Of a stretch of DNA of 64,000 nucleotides, positions 25,376 through 32,093 are shown one piece after another. Both the position numbers and the translations under genes were made by a program. The DNA is taken from NCBI RefSeq assembly GCF_014236855.1, contig NZ_CP051261.1, positions 5,146,001 through 5,210,000 on the forward strand, in the 5' to 3' direction. Each line of letters opens with the position of its first letter. Position 1 is the first letter of the stretch. Source of the DNA: Xanthomonas sp. SI. Lineage in GTDB: Bacteria; Pseudomonadota; Gammaproteobacteria; Xanthomonadales; Xanthomonadaceae. The notes beneath the pieces were generated by a model. That model saw only the letters and a list, made by a program, of their open reading frames with translations, had not been told where the DNA came from and did not search any database.

Positions 25376-25879
25376 ATGTCGTTTGCAGACATGACCAAGG
25401 ACAAAGTGTTTATCGTCAAACCTAGCGGAGAGCGGCTGGGCCCTTACAACTCGGCACTTTCTCCCAGCAGCTGCACCATCTTCGACAAGACGCTGGATGT
25501 GGATCATGGCGACACCATCGCGAGACCCCTGCCAAACGGAAAGGAAGAGCACTACACCGTGCTTCGAGCCGACTTTCGCGAGGACTTTCATGGCATCCCT
25601 GGCGGCTACGACCTAAAGCTTCAGAAAGAGCAACAGATACACAAAGCGCCGTCTAGCGTTGTCAATAACGTCAGCATCACTCACTCAACAGGCGTGCAGG
25701 TTGGGGACCACAATATCCAGAACATGCAGACTGCGTTTAAGACACTAGAGAGAGCAATTGACGCTCAGACCGCCCCTCCTGAGTCCAAGGCTGATGCCAA
25801 AACCAAACTGCAAGCGCTCTTGCAACATCCGTTGGTCGTTGCGGTACTTGGCGGCGCTGCTAGCGGCGTCGCTGGCTAG
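25376..25879 (+). CDS. Cassette 3: protein with RHIM-like amyloid motif
   Basis: 167 aa. Three parts are visible. Residues about 10-85 look beta-rich (FIVKPSGERLGPYN, then GDTIARPLPNGKEEHY and FHGIPGGYDL). Residues 96-117 hold VNNVSITHSTGVQVGDHN, which carries the core V-Q-V-G and a following Asn, as in the RHIM of RIPK1/RIPK3 that forms hetero-amyloids. Residues 118-167 are a charged helix ending in a small Gly/Ala-rich hydrophobic stretch (HPLVVAVLGGAASGVAG). ATG 25376 has TAGGAG 6 bases upstream. Bacterial RHIM-like motifs are known from amyloid signalling in immune systems; the function here is inferred. It ends at attC3. Confidence 0.7.
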   Translation: MSFADMTKDKVFIVKPSGERLGPYNSALSPSSCTIFDKTLDVDHGDTIARPLPNGKEEHYTVLRADFREDFHGIPGGYDLKLQKEQQIHKAPSSVVNNVSITHSTGVQVGDHNIQNMQTAFKTLERAIDAQTAPPESKADAKTKLQALLQHPLVVAVLGGAASGVAG

Positions 25880-25939
25880 GGCTAACAATTCATTCACGCC
25901 GACTCCGCTTGGCGGCGCGGCTTAACTCAGGCGTTAGCC
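25880..25939 (+). other. attC: attC site 3 of integron cassette array
   Basis: R'' GGCTAAC (25880-25886) to R' GTTAGCC (25933-25939). The central hairpin is CACGCCGACTCCGC-TTGG-CGGCGCGGCTT, more diverged than in attC1 and attC2 but of identical length. Confidence 0.88.
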
Positions 25940-25952
25940 AAGGAGAAGGGCA

Positions 25953-26780
25953 GTGGCGTCCACTTCGATTTGCGTATGTCAGCTTGATCACATCGACCAG
26001 ATCATTCACAGGGAAGTTGCGCAGTGCCACCCTAGATATTGGAATGAAGACCATATCACTTACAGCTGGTTGAAGAAGCTCATTTCCGAGTGGCCGTCTA
26101 TTAATCTGGCCCCGCATCCGACCACCAGCGTCCACTGGGATGCATACAAGATGGATGGCAACCTCGAACAAGATAATGGTGATATTGCCTTCTTGATCGA
26201 TATCAATTTTGACAATGGCAACAGACTGAAGGGCGTCGGATTCTTAGAAGCAAAGAGAATCTACCCCACTGACAGGTTTGAAGCACTAAAGTGGGCCCAA
26301 CTCCGTTTGCTGAGCTCTAACTCGTCGAACCACCAACTATTGCTGTATGACCACAATCCGATCTCCACGCAGTACTCACTTGGAGCTTGCCTCCCTTGTG
26401 ATTACTGCCACTACTGCGAAGATCACCGCCCATATTGCTGCGAACCGTCTGAGCTTAGTTCCGCCATCGTAATGCCTACACTTCACGCGATTGCATATGA
26501 AGAGAAGGGGAGAAAATTAGAGAGTATCGGCCACCGCCTGTCGGAACAGATTGTGCTCCGGTACTTCAGAGGCTTGGATCTTGACTTCGACACTGACCTT
26601 GTGAAGCGTGTTCTCGCAGGGGCACCTGGCGGCGCCAAATTCCTAGCAGTTGCGACGATCCATATAGGAGACGAAGCAAAACCTTCAGACACAGGTGGCA
26701 CTCAGGAAAGAAAGCCGACCAAGCCAGATGAAGCTAGCGGCTACAGATCTCTTGATAGAGATATTCGCAGAGATGGCTAA
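25953..26780 (+). CDS. Cassette 4: putative PD-(D/E)xK-fold nuclease-like protein
   Basis: 275 aa, soluble. EDHITYSWLKKLISEW near residue 32 resembles the N-terminal helix of restriction-type enzymes; GDIAFLIDINFDNGNRLKGV with GFLEAKR supplies Asp77 and Glu99-x-Lys101, the spacing of a PD-(D/E)xK active site. A Cys-rich segment CLPCDYCHYCEDHRPYCC at about residues 146-163 could bind zinc. GTG start at 25953 is supported by AAGGAGAAGG upstream; TAA lies within attC4. I do not recognise a named family. A nuclease in a cassette would fit a defence role, but this is inference from a motif. Confidence 0.55.
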   Translation: MASTSICVCQLDHIDQIIHREVAQCHPRYWNEDHITYSWLKKLISEWPSINLAPHPTTSVHWDAYKMDGNLEQDNGDIAFLIDINFDNGNRLKGVGFLEAKRIYPTDRFEALKWAQLRLLSSNSSNHQLLLYDHNPISTQYSLGACLPCDYCHYCEDHRPYCCEPSELSSAIVMPTLHAIAYEEKGRKLESIGHRLSEQIVLRYFRGLDLDFDTDLVKRVLAGAPGGAKFLAVATIHIGDEAKPSDTGGTQERKPTKPDEASGYRSLDRDIRRDG

Positions 26781-26832
26781 CAAGTCATTCAAGCCGACGC
26801 CGCTTCGCGGCGGCTTAACTCAGGTGTTAGGC
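26775..26832 (+). other. attC: attC site 4 of integron cassette array
   Basis: R'' GGCTAAC (26775-26781) to R' GTTAGGC (26826-26832), 58 bases, with hairpin AAGCCGACGCCGC-TTCG-CGGCGGCTT. This is the last attC; none follows the next gene. Confidence 0.88.
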
Positions 26833-26917
26833 CTCTGATCGCCCCATGCTGTAGATACAGTTTTACCCAGCACTCATCGACAAGATGGGCACATCAACGA
26901 AGAAAAGGAGGACACAA

Positions 26918-27142
26918 ATGGGAAGAGTAAAAGGATCCATCACCAAGGATCGGTCAATCGACGCAGAAGCTTTGCGCGAAGTACTCAAGCCAATATATGA
27001 AAAGCTCAGGGAAAAGGGCGTCTCGGATACAGACCTTCCCAATAACGAAGACCTTGTCGATCGCCTCCTTGAATTCATCGACGAGAAGGCAGTAGATGAC
27101 TGGGGCGACAAATATGCGGAGTGGATTAAGAATAAGCCGTAA
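26918..27142 (+). CDS. Small hypothetical protein following the last attC
   Basis: 74 aa, charged and mostly helical (EALREVLKPIYEKLREKGV, then NNEDLVDRLLEFIDEKAVDD). No known family recognised. ATG at 26918 is chosen over the in-frame ATG at 26885 because AAGGAGG lies 6 bases upstream at 26905-26911. It follows attC4 but no attC lies downstream, so it is either the last cassette whose attC was lost or a resident gene at the array's end. Confidence 0.6.
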   Translation: MGRVKGSITKDRSIDAEALREVLKPIYEKLREKGVSDTDLPNNEDLVDRLLEFIDEKAVDDWGDKYAEWIKNKP

Positions 27143-27149
27143 GTAAACC

Positions 27150-27368
27150 GGGATCAGAGTAAATATCCGCTCACAATAATCCCAACAACGGGGCCAGAGG
27201 AAATATCTAGCTCAAACGATATTTCCCGGCCCCGTTGCTCCGTCACCGGCTATTCCACACGATTGAAACGGTTCGTCGTGATCTCCGGCTTACCGTTGAT
27301 GTTCAGCCAGACAACGGTTTCGAGCATCGTCTTGCTGTCCACATATGGGGTCAGCGTAAATATCCGCT
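27150..27368. repeat. 22-bp imperfect direct repeats flanking a hairpin
   Basis: GGGATCAGAGTAAATATCCG (27150) and GGGGTCAGCGTAAATATCCG (27347) are direct copies with two mismatches over 22 bases. Between them, 27186-27237 forms a long stem: CAACGGGGCC...GGAAATATC pairs with GATATTTCC-GGCCCCGTTG around a 10-base loop. The region down to about 27540 has no convincing gene. It looks like the remnant of a mobile element or the end of an insertion at the edge of the integron. Confidence 0.5.
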
Positions 27369-27603
27369 TGAAGCGGGCCTCAAAGCAAGAGTCAACGATC
27401 GGCGCAAATACGCGGCAACCGAAGCGCTTGCGTTGCATCTATCGCATGCCGACTCTCTCAGCCGCTACAACGCCTCCAACGACCCACCCGAAGTAACAGG
27501 ATCAGGTTCACTTAAGAAGTCAACCTGACCCTCAGGTTTCGCTGTTGCACGCGACGACAGCTAAGGATTTAAGCCATTCGACGAAGCGATGTCGCCCGCA
27601 GTA

Positions 27604-27853
27604 TCAGGCGAGCCCGTCATCGGGACCACTGGACAAGAGCGAGCCATCCCGCGCGACTCTTGCGCCGCACGCTGGGCATTGCCATCCCCCCCAGCATCGC
27701 TTCGCGCGCACTACTTGGCTTGCGGAACCTCGGCAGGAGTGTCTTGCATTTCGGGCACGACTTGCGCGGAAGCAGGAATGCCACGACCAGCACCGCTGCA
27801 CCGCCAGCGATACCGCCCACCACCGCGAATGCCAGAATCGCATACGTGAACAT
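27604..27853 (-). pseudogene. Zinc-ribbon membrane protein, frameshifted in a G7 run
   Basis: Starting at 27853 the frame reads MFTYAILAFAVVGGIAGG, a membrane helix, then SCPKCKTLLPRFRKPSS with the first CxxC knuckle. After LGG the frame runs out of the family pattern. The -1 shifted frame continues as GGWQCPACGARVARDGS, supplying the second CxxC knuckle, and ends at 27604. The switch falls at seven G (plus-strand C7, 27686-27692); six G would restore one continuous protein of about 82 aa with a two-knuckle zinc ribbon. This is either a real frameshift, a slippery or phase-variable tract, or a sequence error. It is third in a leftward cluster of small genes. Confidence 0.7.
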
Positions 27854-27909
27854 GCTGCCAGGGCCTCACATGGGGGTTGGGCGGTTGCGAAACCTTCCGC
27901 CCGAGTACG

Positions 27910-28233
27910 TCAGTTCCATAGTACGACCACGGCAACGATGGATGAAGCCACGAGAAGTGGCAAGGCCAAGAGCAGCAGCTCCGCGAGGCGGCGACGCGGC
28001 CGAGGCGCAGGCAGACGCACAAACGACACGACCCCGAGACCCAGAGCAACCAAGGAAAGAAAGCACATGGCCAACAATCCGACCCCCCAGGCCCCGAGCA
28101 GGGGCATGCCGCACACGCCACCGTCCTGCGTCTCGGCCCACTGGCTGAAGCGCCAGGAAAAATAGGCGACGTACGCGGCCGGCGCGAGCACCGACAGCAC
28201 CAACATGGCGATGGAGCAGGATCGAAACGTCAT
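27910..28233 (-). CDS. Small integral membrane protein, about three helices
   Basis: 107 aa with hydrophobic segments at about residues 7-27 (IAMLVLSVLAPAAYVAYF), 45-72 (LLGAWGVGLLAMCFLSLVAL) and 84-106 (LLLLALPLLVASSIVAVVVL). No named family recognised. The ATG at 28233 overlaps the stop of the upstream Cys-rich gene as ATGA, so the two are translationally coupled. The frameshifted zinc-ribbon gene follows 56 bases downstream. Confidence 0.7.
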   Translation of the reverse strand: MTFRSCSIAMLVLSVLAPAAYVAYFSWRFSQWAETQDGGVCGMPLLGAWGVGLLAMCFLSLVALGLGVVSFVRLPAPRPRRRLAELLLLALPLLVASSIVAVVVLWN

Positions 28234-28457
28234 CTCGGTGCCACCCCCGGCGTCCTCTCGGCGCAGACGACACAGCGCTGCTGAAGCGTCGCGCAGTCAA
28301 CGCAAATCTTCCAGGCGCTGTTGCAGTAGTTTTTGCTTGCAGCGCCGCCTTGACCGTTCCAGGTTGCGCCGCACAGCGTACAGCTGCGGAAAGAGCGGTT
28401 GCGTTCGGCCCCCATGCAAGCTTGCGAGCAAAAGGGCGTATCTCTCTGAGACGCCAT
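28230..28457 (-). CDS. Cys-rich small protein, probable zinc finger
   Basis: 75 aa from ATG 28457, with about ten Cys in pairs: FCSQAC, SCTLCG, YCNSAW, CVDCATL and CVVCAE, the pattern of a double zinc-binding module. No named family recognised with certainty. The frame is open further upstream to 28646, but the extra part lacks any family pattern. It shares ATGA overlap with the downstream membrane protein gene. The 335 bases upstream of it hold no gene that I can support. Confidence 0.6.
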   Translation of the reverse strand: MASQRDTPFCSQACMGAERNRSFRSCTLCGATWNGQGGAASKNYCNSAWKICVDCATLQQRCVVCAERTPGVAPR

Positions 28458-28792
28458 GTCGTTCTCTTGGTATCCAGCTGTCATGCAAGCGCCTGGAAGC
28501 GGCGTTGCGGCGAGTATCCGCCAACGCCAGAAGCCTGGGAAGAGAACAGCTCCCATTCTGCATCGGTGATTGGCGAGTCGCGGCCGGCGATCCTTCACCC
28601 ATAGGGGCAGCGCCCCATACCCGACGGTCACCGCCGTCGGTGCCACCTGACTGTACCGAGTCCAGTTCGAGATCAGGTAATCGCGACGCTGCCCGAGCTA
28701 CCGTAGCGGGCGGACCCGAAAATTGGACGCCGAACTGCAGTGATGCACGCGCCGCGTGCGGACGCGATCCGGATGATGCCGCTCGCCCTGGC

Positions 28793-29155
28793 TCACTCCT
28801 CTGGAGGCCACTCACGGAAATTCACGCACACCGTGCTCTTGTCCAGCATCGCGAACTCGCGCGAACCCCAGGGCCGGAGTGCGACGGTGTTGCAATTCGG
28901 GTGTAGCAGATGCGGCACGCGTGCGGACATTTCCGCGAAGATCGCATCGACATCGTCGGTGTCGACGCTGAGTTCCGGACGGTCCTTCGCCGCCCACTCG
29001 GGGTTCTCGACCAGATAGGCCTTGGCGCCGTCGCGTGCGACGACGGCCATCGTGCCGTCCTGGTACTGGACGGCAAAGCCCAGGCCATCGACGAAGAAGT
29101 CGAGTCCGTCCTGCAGGCGGTCGTAGAAGATCTTCGGAATGAGGTTCTTGAACAT
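28793..29155 (-). CDS. VOC (glyoxalase/bleomycin-resistance-like) family protein
   Basis: 120 aa, one VOC-type beta-alpha-beta-beta-beta unit pair: LIPKIFYDRLQDGLDFFVDG and LGFAVQYQDGTMAVVARDG in the first half, ELSVDTDDVDAIFAEM and ALRPWGSREFAMLDKSTVCV in the second. Members bind metals and act on small molecules or sequester drugs; substrate unknown. ATG 29155 has AGGAG 5 bases upstream. Single gene. Confidence 0.85.
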   Translation of the reverse strand: MFKNLIPKIFYDRLQDGLDFFVDGLGFAVQYQDGTMAVVARDGAKAYLVENPEWAAKDRPELSVDTDDVDAIFAEMSARVPHLLHPNCNTVALRPWGSREFAMLDKSTVCVNFREWPPEE

Positions 29156-29224
29156 CGGTTCTCCTGCGTTGGAAGCCTGCTGGCGGCCGGAGCTAAGGTA
29201 ACACCGAGAAGAGTCGGGTCTTGC

Positions 29225-29623
29225 TCATAGCTCCGCGGCATCCTCCGCAAGCGCCCATTCCTTCATGTCCGGGATCACCTGCCCCGCCACGAACGCGAAC
29301 ACGTCTTCGAAGCTGGCGACGACGATGTTCCAGGTGCGAGGCGATGGCGTGGAGCTGTCGGCGAACACGGGATGAAAGTAGACGACGGTGTCGCTGATGC
29401 GACCATCGACCACCAGCAACCCGGCGAAGTCTTCGCGGTCCTGGCGCCTGGCGAAGGTGAAGAGGTCGCCACCGCTCACATCCTCGCGGGCAAATGCACG
29501 CGACGCGAACGCCAGCTCCGACGCTTCGGTGATGAAGTGCCAGGGGGTGAAGCTGGTCAGGTCCTGCGCTAGGAACCAGCGCAGTGCGTTGGGCCAGGCT
29601 GGGTCGATCTGATTCCGTTCCAT
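29225..29623 (-). CDS. SMI1/KNR4 (SUKH)-like protein
   Basis: 132 aa. The pattern WPNALRWFLAQDLTSFTPWHF, then DLFTFARRQDREDFAGLLVV and VYFHPVF, with SFEDVFAFVAG at the end, fits the SUKH superfamily, many of whose members are immunity proteins against contact-dependent or polymorphic toxins. No toxin gene is adjacent, so it could be an orphan immunity gene. The family assignment is by pattern, not by alignment. Confidence 0.65.
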   Translation of the reverse strand: MERNQIDPAWPNALRWFLAQDLTSFTPWHFITEASELAFASRAFAREDVSGGDLFTFARRQDREDFAGLLVVDGRISDTVVYFHPVFADSSTPSPRTWNIVVASFEDVFAFVAGQVIPDMKEWALAEDAAEL

Positions 29624-29729
29624 GCGTGTGAGGCGGGCTTTCGCTGCTCTTCGGATGGCTGGATGCGTGGCTGCAGCCTTACACTGATACGCTCAAACCT
29701 CAAGATCAGCGTACACCCCAAGGAACACT

Positions 29730-30134
29730 ATGCGGCGGCTGCTAGCGATTTCATTCGTGCTCGTTGTTTTCATGAGTAGCGCCGACTGCTCGTCGTTATC
29801 ATCCACCGAGCGTTGGAACCAGTTAAAGGATGAAAGCGACCGGCAAACGTCGACCTTCCGCGGCACGCTGTGGGAAAGGGAGATGATTCTGGTGCACAAC
29901 CAATTCTGGGCTCAGGTGTATCAGACCTGCGCGCCAGAGGCGAGAGCTGCCGGCATCAGCAGCTTCAAGGCTGTCGCAACCGTCGACCGCCGCGGCAAGG
30001 TGACCGAGTATCTGGTCAATCCGAACGTTCCCGCGCTGCGATGCTTCGCCACGCAGATGGTGGGCCGCCAGTATCCGGAACCTCCAGCAGCCCCCTTTTA
30101 TGAAGTCTATGGCGTCGCTATCGATCCGGAATGA
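29730..30134 (+). CDS. Hypothetical exported protein
   Basis: 134 aa with a signal peptide ending near MSSADC (MRRLLAISFVLVVFMSSA), so periplasmic, possibly lipidated at Cys20. The C-terminal part (FKAVATVDRRGKVTEYLVN, CFATQMVGRQYPEPPAAPFY) recalls the TonB-C-like fold seen in small periplasmic proteins of Xanthomonadaceae. Function unknown. Single gene flanked by leftward genes. Confidence 0.6.
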   Translation: MRRLLAISFVLVVFMSSADCSSLSSTERWNQLKDESDRQTSTFRGTLWEREMILVHNQFWAQVYQTCAPEARAAGISSFKAVATVDRRGKVTEYLVNPNVPALRCFATQMVGRQYPEPPAAPFYEVYGVAIDPE

Positions 30135-30211
30135 CTTGGCGGGAGGCCGACCAGCTCGCACAAAACGTCCTTGACGTCATTCGCTTTTGCCGTCGAATGA
30201 CTACTGCGGAT

Positions 30212-31681
30212 CTATGCCGACTCAAGAGCGCTTTCCACAGCTTTCGGTCCGCTGTTGTCACCGCTCAACATTGCACAAACCGCTCGCAGCGTCTCGACGA
30301 AGCGCACATCCTGCGATAGCGGAGCGAACACGCCATCCAGCTTGAGGAACGCCTCCACATCGCGGCCTGCATCACCGGTCGCGCTACGCCCGATCTCGCT
30401 CAGCACCTCGCTCATCGGGTCCACCAGTGCCACGCCGTCGCGCGCCTGCCGCCTCACGAACTGCATCCACGCCGCGATCGGCAGGCACAGGCGGTCGATA
30501 CGGCGGCCGGCGGCCAGGGCGTCGGCGATGGTGCCAAGCAGGCGTACCGGAATTTTTTGTGAGCCATCCCAGGCGATCTGCGCCAGCCGGTGGGCGATGG
30601 CGGGGTTGCGGAAGCGAGCGAGGATGGCGCCGGTGTAGTGCTGCGGGTCGAAGCCGGGCATCGGCTGCAGGGTGGGGGCGATGTCCTCGCGCATCAGGGT
30701 GTCGACGAAGGCGGCCAGTTGCGGGTGACGCATGGCGTCGGCGACGGTGTCCAGGTCGAGCAGGGAGCCGAGGTAGGCCAGCGCGGAATGCGGGCCGTTG
30801 AGCAGGCGCAACTTGGCGCGGTCGTAGCCGGCGATGTCGTTGCTCAACGTCACGCCGGCGCGCTCGAAGGCCGGGCGGCCGTTGCAGAAGCGGTCTTCGA
30901 TCACCCATTGGCTGTAGCGCTCGCGCTGGATCGGCCAGGCGTCGTGGCAGCCGAGTTGCGTGGCGACGCGTTCGCGCAGGGCGTCGTCGCTGGCCGGGGT
31001 GATGCTGTCGACCATCGAGCGTGGGAAGGCAGCTTCGGTTTCGATCCAGGCGGCCAGCGCCGGGTCAATGGTGTGGGCGAACTGGAGGACGGCGCGGCGC
31101 AGCTTGCCGCCGTTGTCGGGCAGGTTGTCGCAGCTGAGCACGGTGTACGGCGCCAGGCCCAGCCGCAGGCGTTCGCGCAGGCCGGCGACGAGGTAGCCGA
31201 TGGCGCTGCGCGGGGCGTGCGGGGCGGCCAGGTCGTGGACGATGTCCGGATGGGCGAAGTCGAGCTGTTCGCCGGCCAGGCAGTAGCCTTTCTCGGTGAC
31301 GGTGAGGGTGACCAGGCGCACCGCCGGGTCGGCCAGGCGGGCGAGGACGGCGGGTTGTTCGTCCTGCGCGCAGAGCACTTCGCGGATGGCGCCGATGATG
31401 CGCAGCTCGGGGGGTTCGTCGAGCAGGGCGAGGGTGTAGAGGCCGTCCTGCGGGCGCAGGGCGTCGCGCACCTGCGGGCTGTGCAGGGAGACGGCGCTGA
31501 TCGCCCAGTCCGGCTCGTCCGCGAGCAGGTCGTCCAGATAGACGGCCTGGTGGCCGCGGTGGAAGGCGCCGGCGCCGAGGTGGACGATGCCGATGCGGAC
31601 GCGTTCCAGGGCGTAGGTAGGGCGGACGATGGCCGGCGGCAGGCAGGGGAGCGTGGCGGCGGTGAGGTGCGGTTCGGTCAC
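30212..31681 (-). CDS. uxuB: Fructuronate reductase / mannitol dehydrogenase family protein
   Basis: 489 aa, the usual length. The NAD-binding motif IGIVHLGAGAFHRGHQAVY lies near residue 30. TLTVTEKGYCL, LSCDNLPDNGGKLR, MVDSITPASDD and the catalytic Lys region in YDRAKLRLLNGPHS belong to the mannitol dehydrogenase family. Next to uxaC and a mannonate dehydratase in a xylan locus, the likely reaction is NADH-dependent reduction of D-fructuronate to D-mannonate. ATG at 31681. It is downstream of the GH3 gene but separated from it by an array of REP elements, so it may be less tightly co-transcribed with the operon. Confidence 0.9.
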   Translation of the reverse strand: MTEPHLTAATLPCLPPAIVRPTYALERVRIGIVHLGAGAFHRGHQAVYLDDLLADEPDWAISAVSLHSPQVRDALRPQDGLYTLALLDEPPELRIIGAIREVLCAQDEQPAVLARLADPAVRLVTLTVTEKGYCLAGEQLDFAHPDIVHDLAAPHAPRSAIGYLVAGLRERLRLGLAPYTVLSCDNLPDNGGKLRRAVLQFAHTIDPALAAWIETEAAFPRSMVDSITPASDDALRERVATQLGCHDAWPIQRERYSQWVIEDRFCNGRPAFERAGVTLSNDIAGYDRAKLRLLNGPHSALAYLGSLLDLDTVADAMRHPQLAAFVDTLMREDIAPTLQPMPGFDPQHYTGAILARFRNPAIAHRLAQIAWDGSQKIPVRLLGTIADALAAGRRIDRLCLPIAAWMQFVRRQARDGVALVDPMSEVLSEIGRSATGDAGRDVEAFLKLDGVFAPLSQDVRFVETLRAVCAMLSGDNSGPKAVESALESA

Positions 31682-31714
31682 GGGAGATCCAGGAGGAGGA
31701 TTTCGGTCTGAGGC

Positions 31715-32029
31715 TTGGTCGGTAAGGCTGTCGGGACTGAAGTCCCTCCCACAATGGGGCTGAGGCGAGCTGGTGTTTGGTCGGTAAAGCCGTCGGGACT
31801 GAAGTCCCTCCTACAGGGGAGCTGGGGCGAGCCGATGCTTGGTCGGTAGAGCGGTCGGGGTTGAAGCACCTCCTGCAGGGGGGATTAGGCGGGCTGCGTT
31901 TGGTCGGTAAGGCGGTCGCGGCTGAAGCCGCTCCTACAGGGGAGCTTGGGCGGACTGGGTTTGGTCGGTAGGGCGGTCGCGGCTGAAGCCGCTCCTACAG
32001 GAATCGCGTCGGTCTGGTGGTTGGTCGGT
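31715..32029. repeat. Tandem array of about 61-bp units, each holding a REP palindrome
   Basis: The word TTGGTCGGT recurs at 31715, 31777, 31839, 31900, 31961 and 32021, a period of 60-62 bases. Units 1-2 carry GTCGGGACTGAAGTCCCTCC, unit 3 a diverged form GTCGGGGTTGAAGCACCTCC, and units 4-5 GTCGCGGCTGAAGCCGCTCC; the sixth lacks the palindrome. So two REP subtypes share one tandem array. It lies in the 412-base gap between the GH3 gene and the uxuB-type gene. Confidence 0.9.
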
Positions 32030-32093
32030 GAGGTGATCGGGGCCGTCGCTGCTTCGGTGGTGCGAGCGTTGCCTGCTCGCACCACCGCGCGCA

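Noticed and set aside
24245..27142. Search for an integron integrase gene around the cassettes
   Set aside because: No frame on either strand between 22.3 and 28.5 kb shows tyrosine-recombinase motifs; the array must rely on an integrase elsewhere or be inactive.
27545..28165. Plus-strand open frame of 206 codons across the small accessory genes
   Set aside because: It is opposite the membrane and zinc-ribbon genes, which have clear helices and Cys pairs; the plus-strand product has no recognisable features.
31715..32029. CRISPR-like regularly spaced repeats
   Set aside because: Unit length is about 61 bases, but both the TTGGTCGGT word and the REP core repeat with little unique spacer; there are no cas genes. 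It is a tandem REP array.
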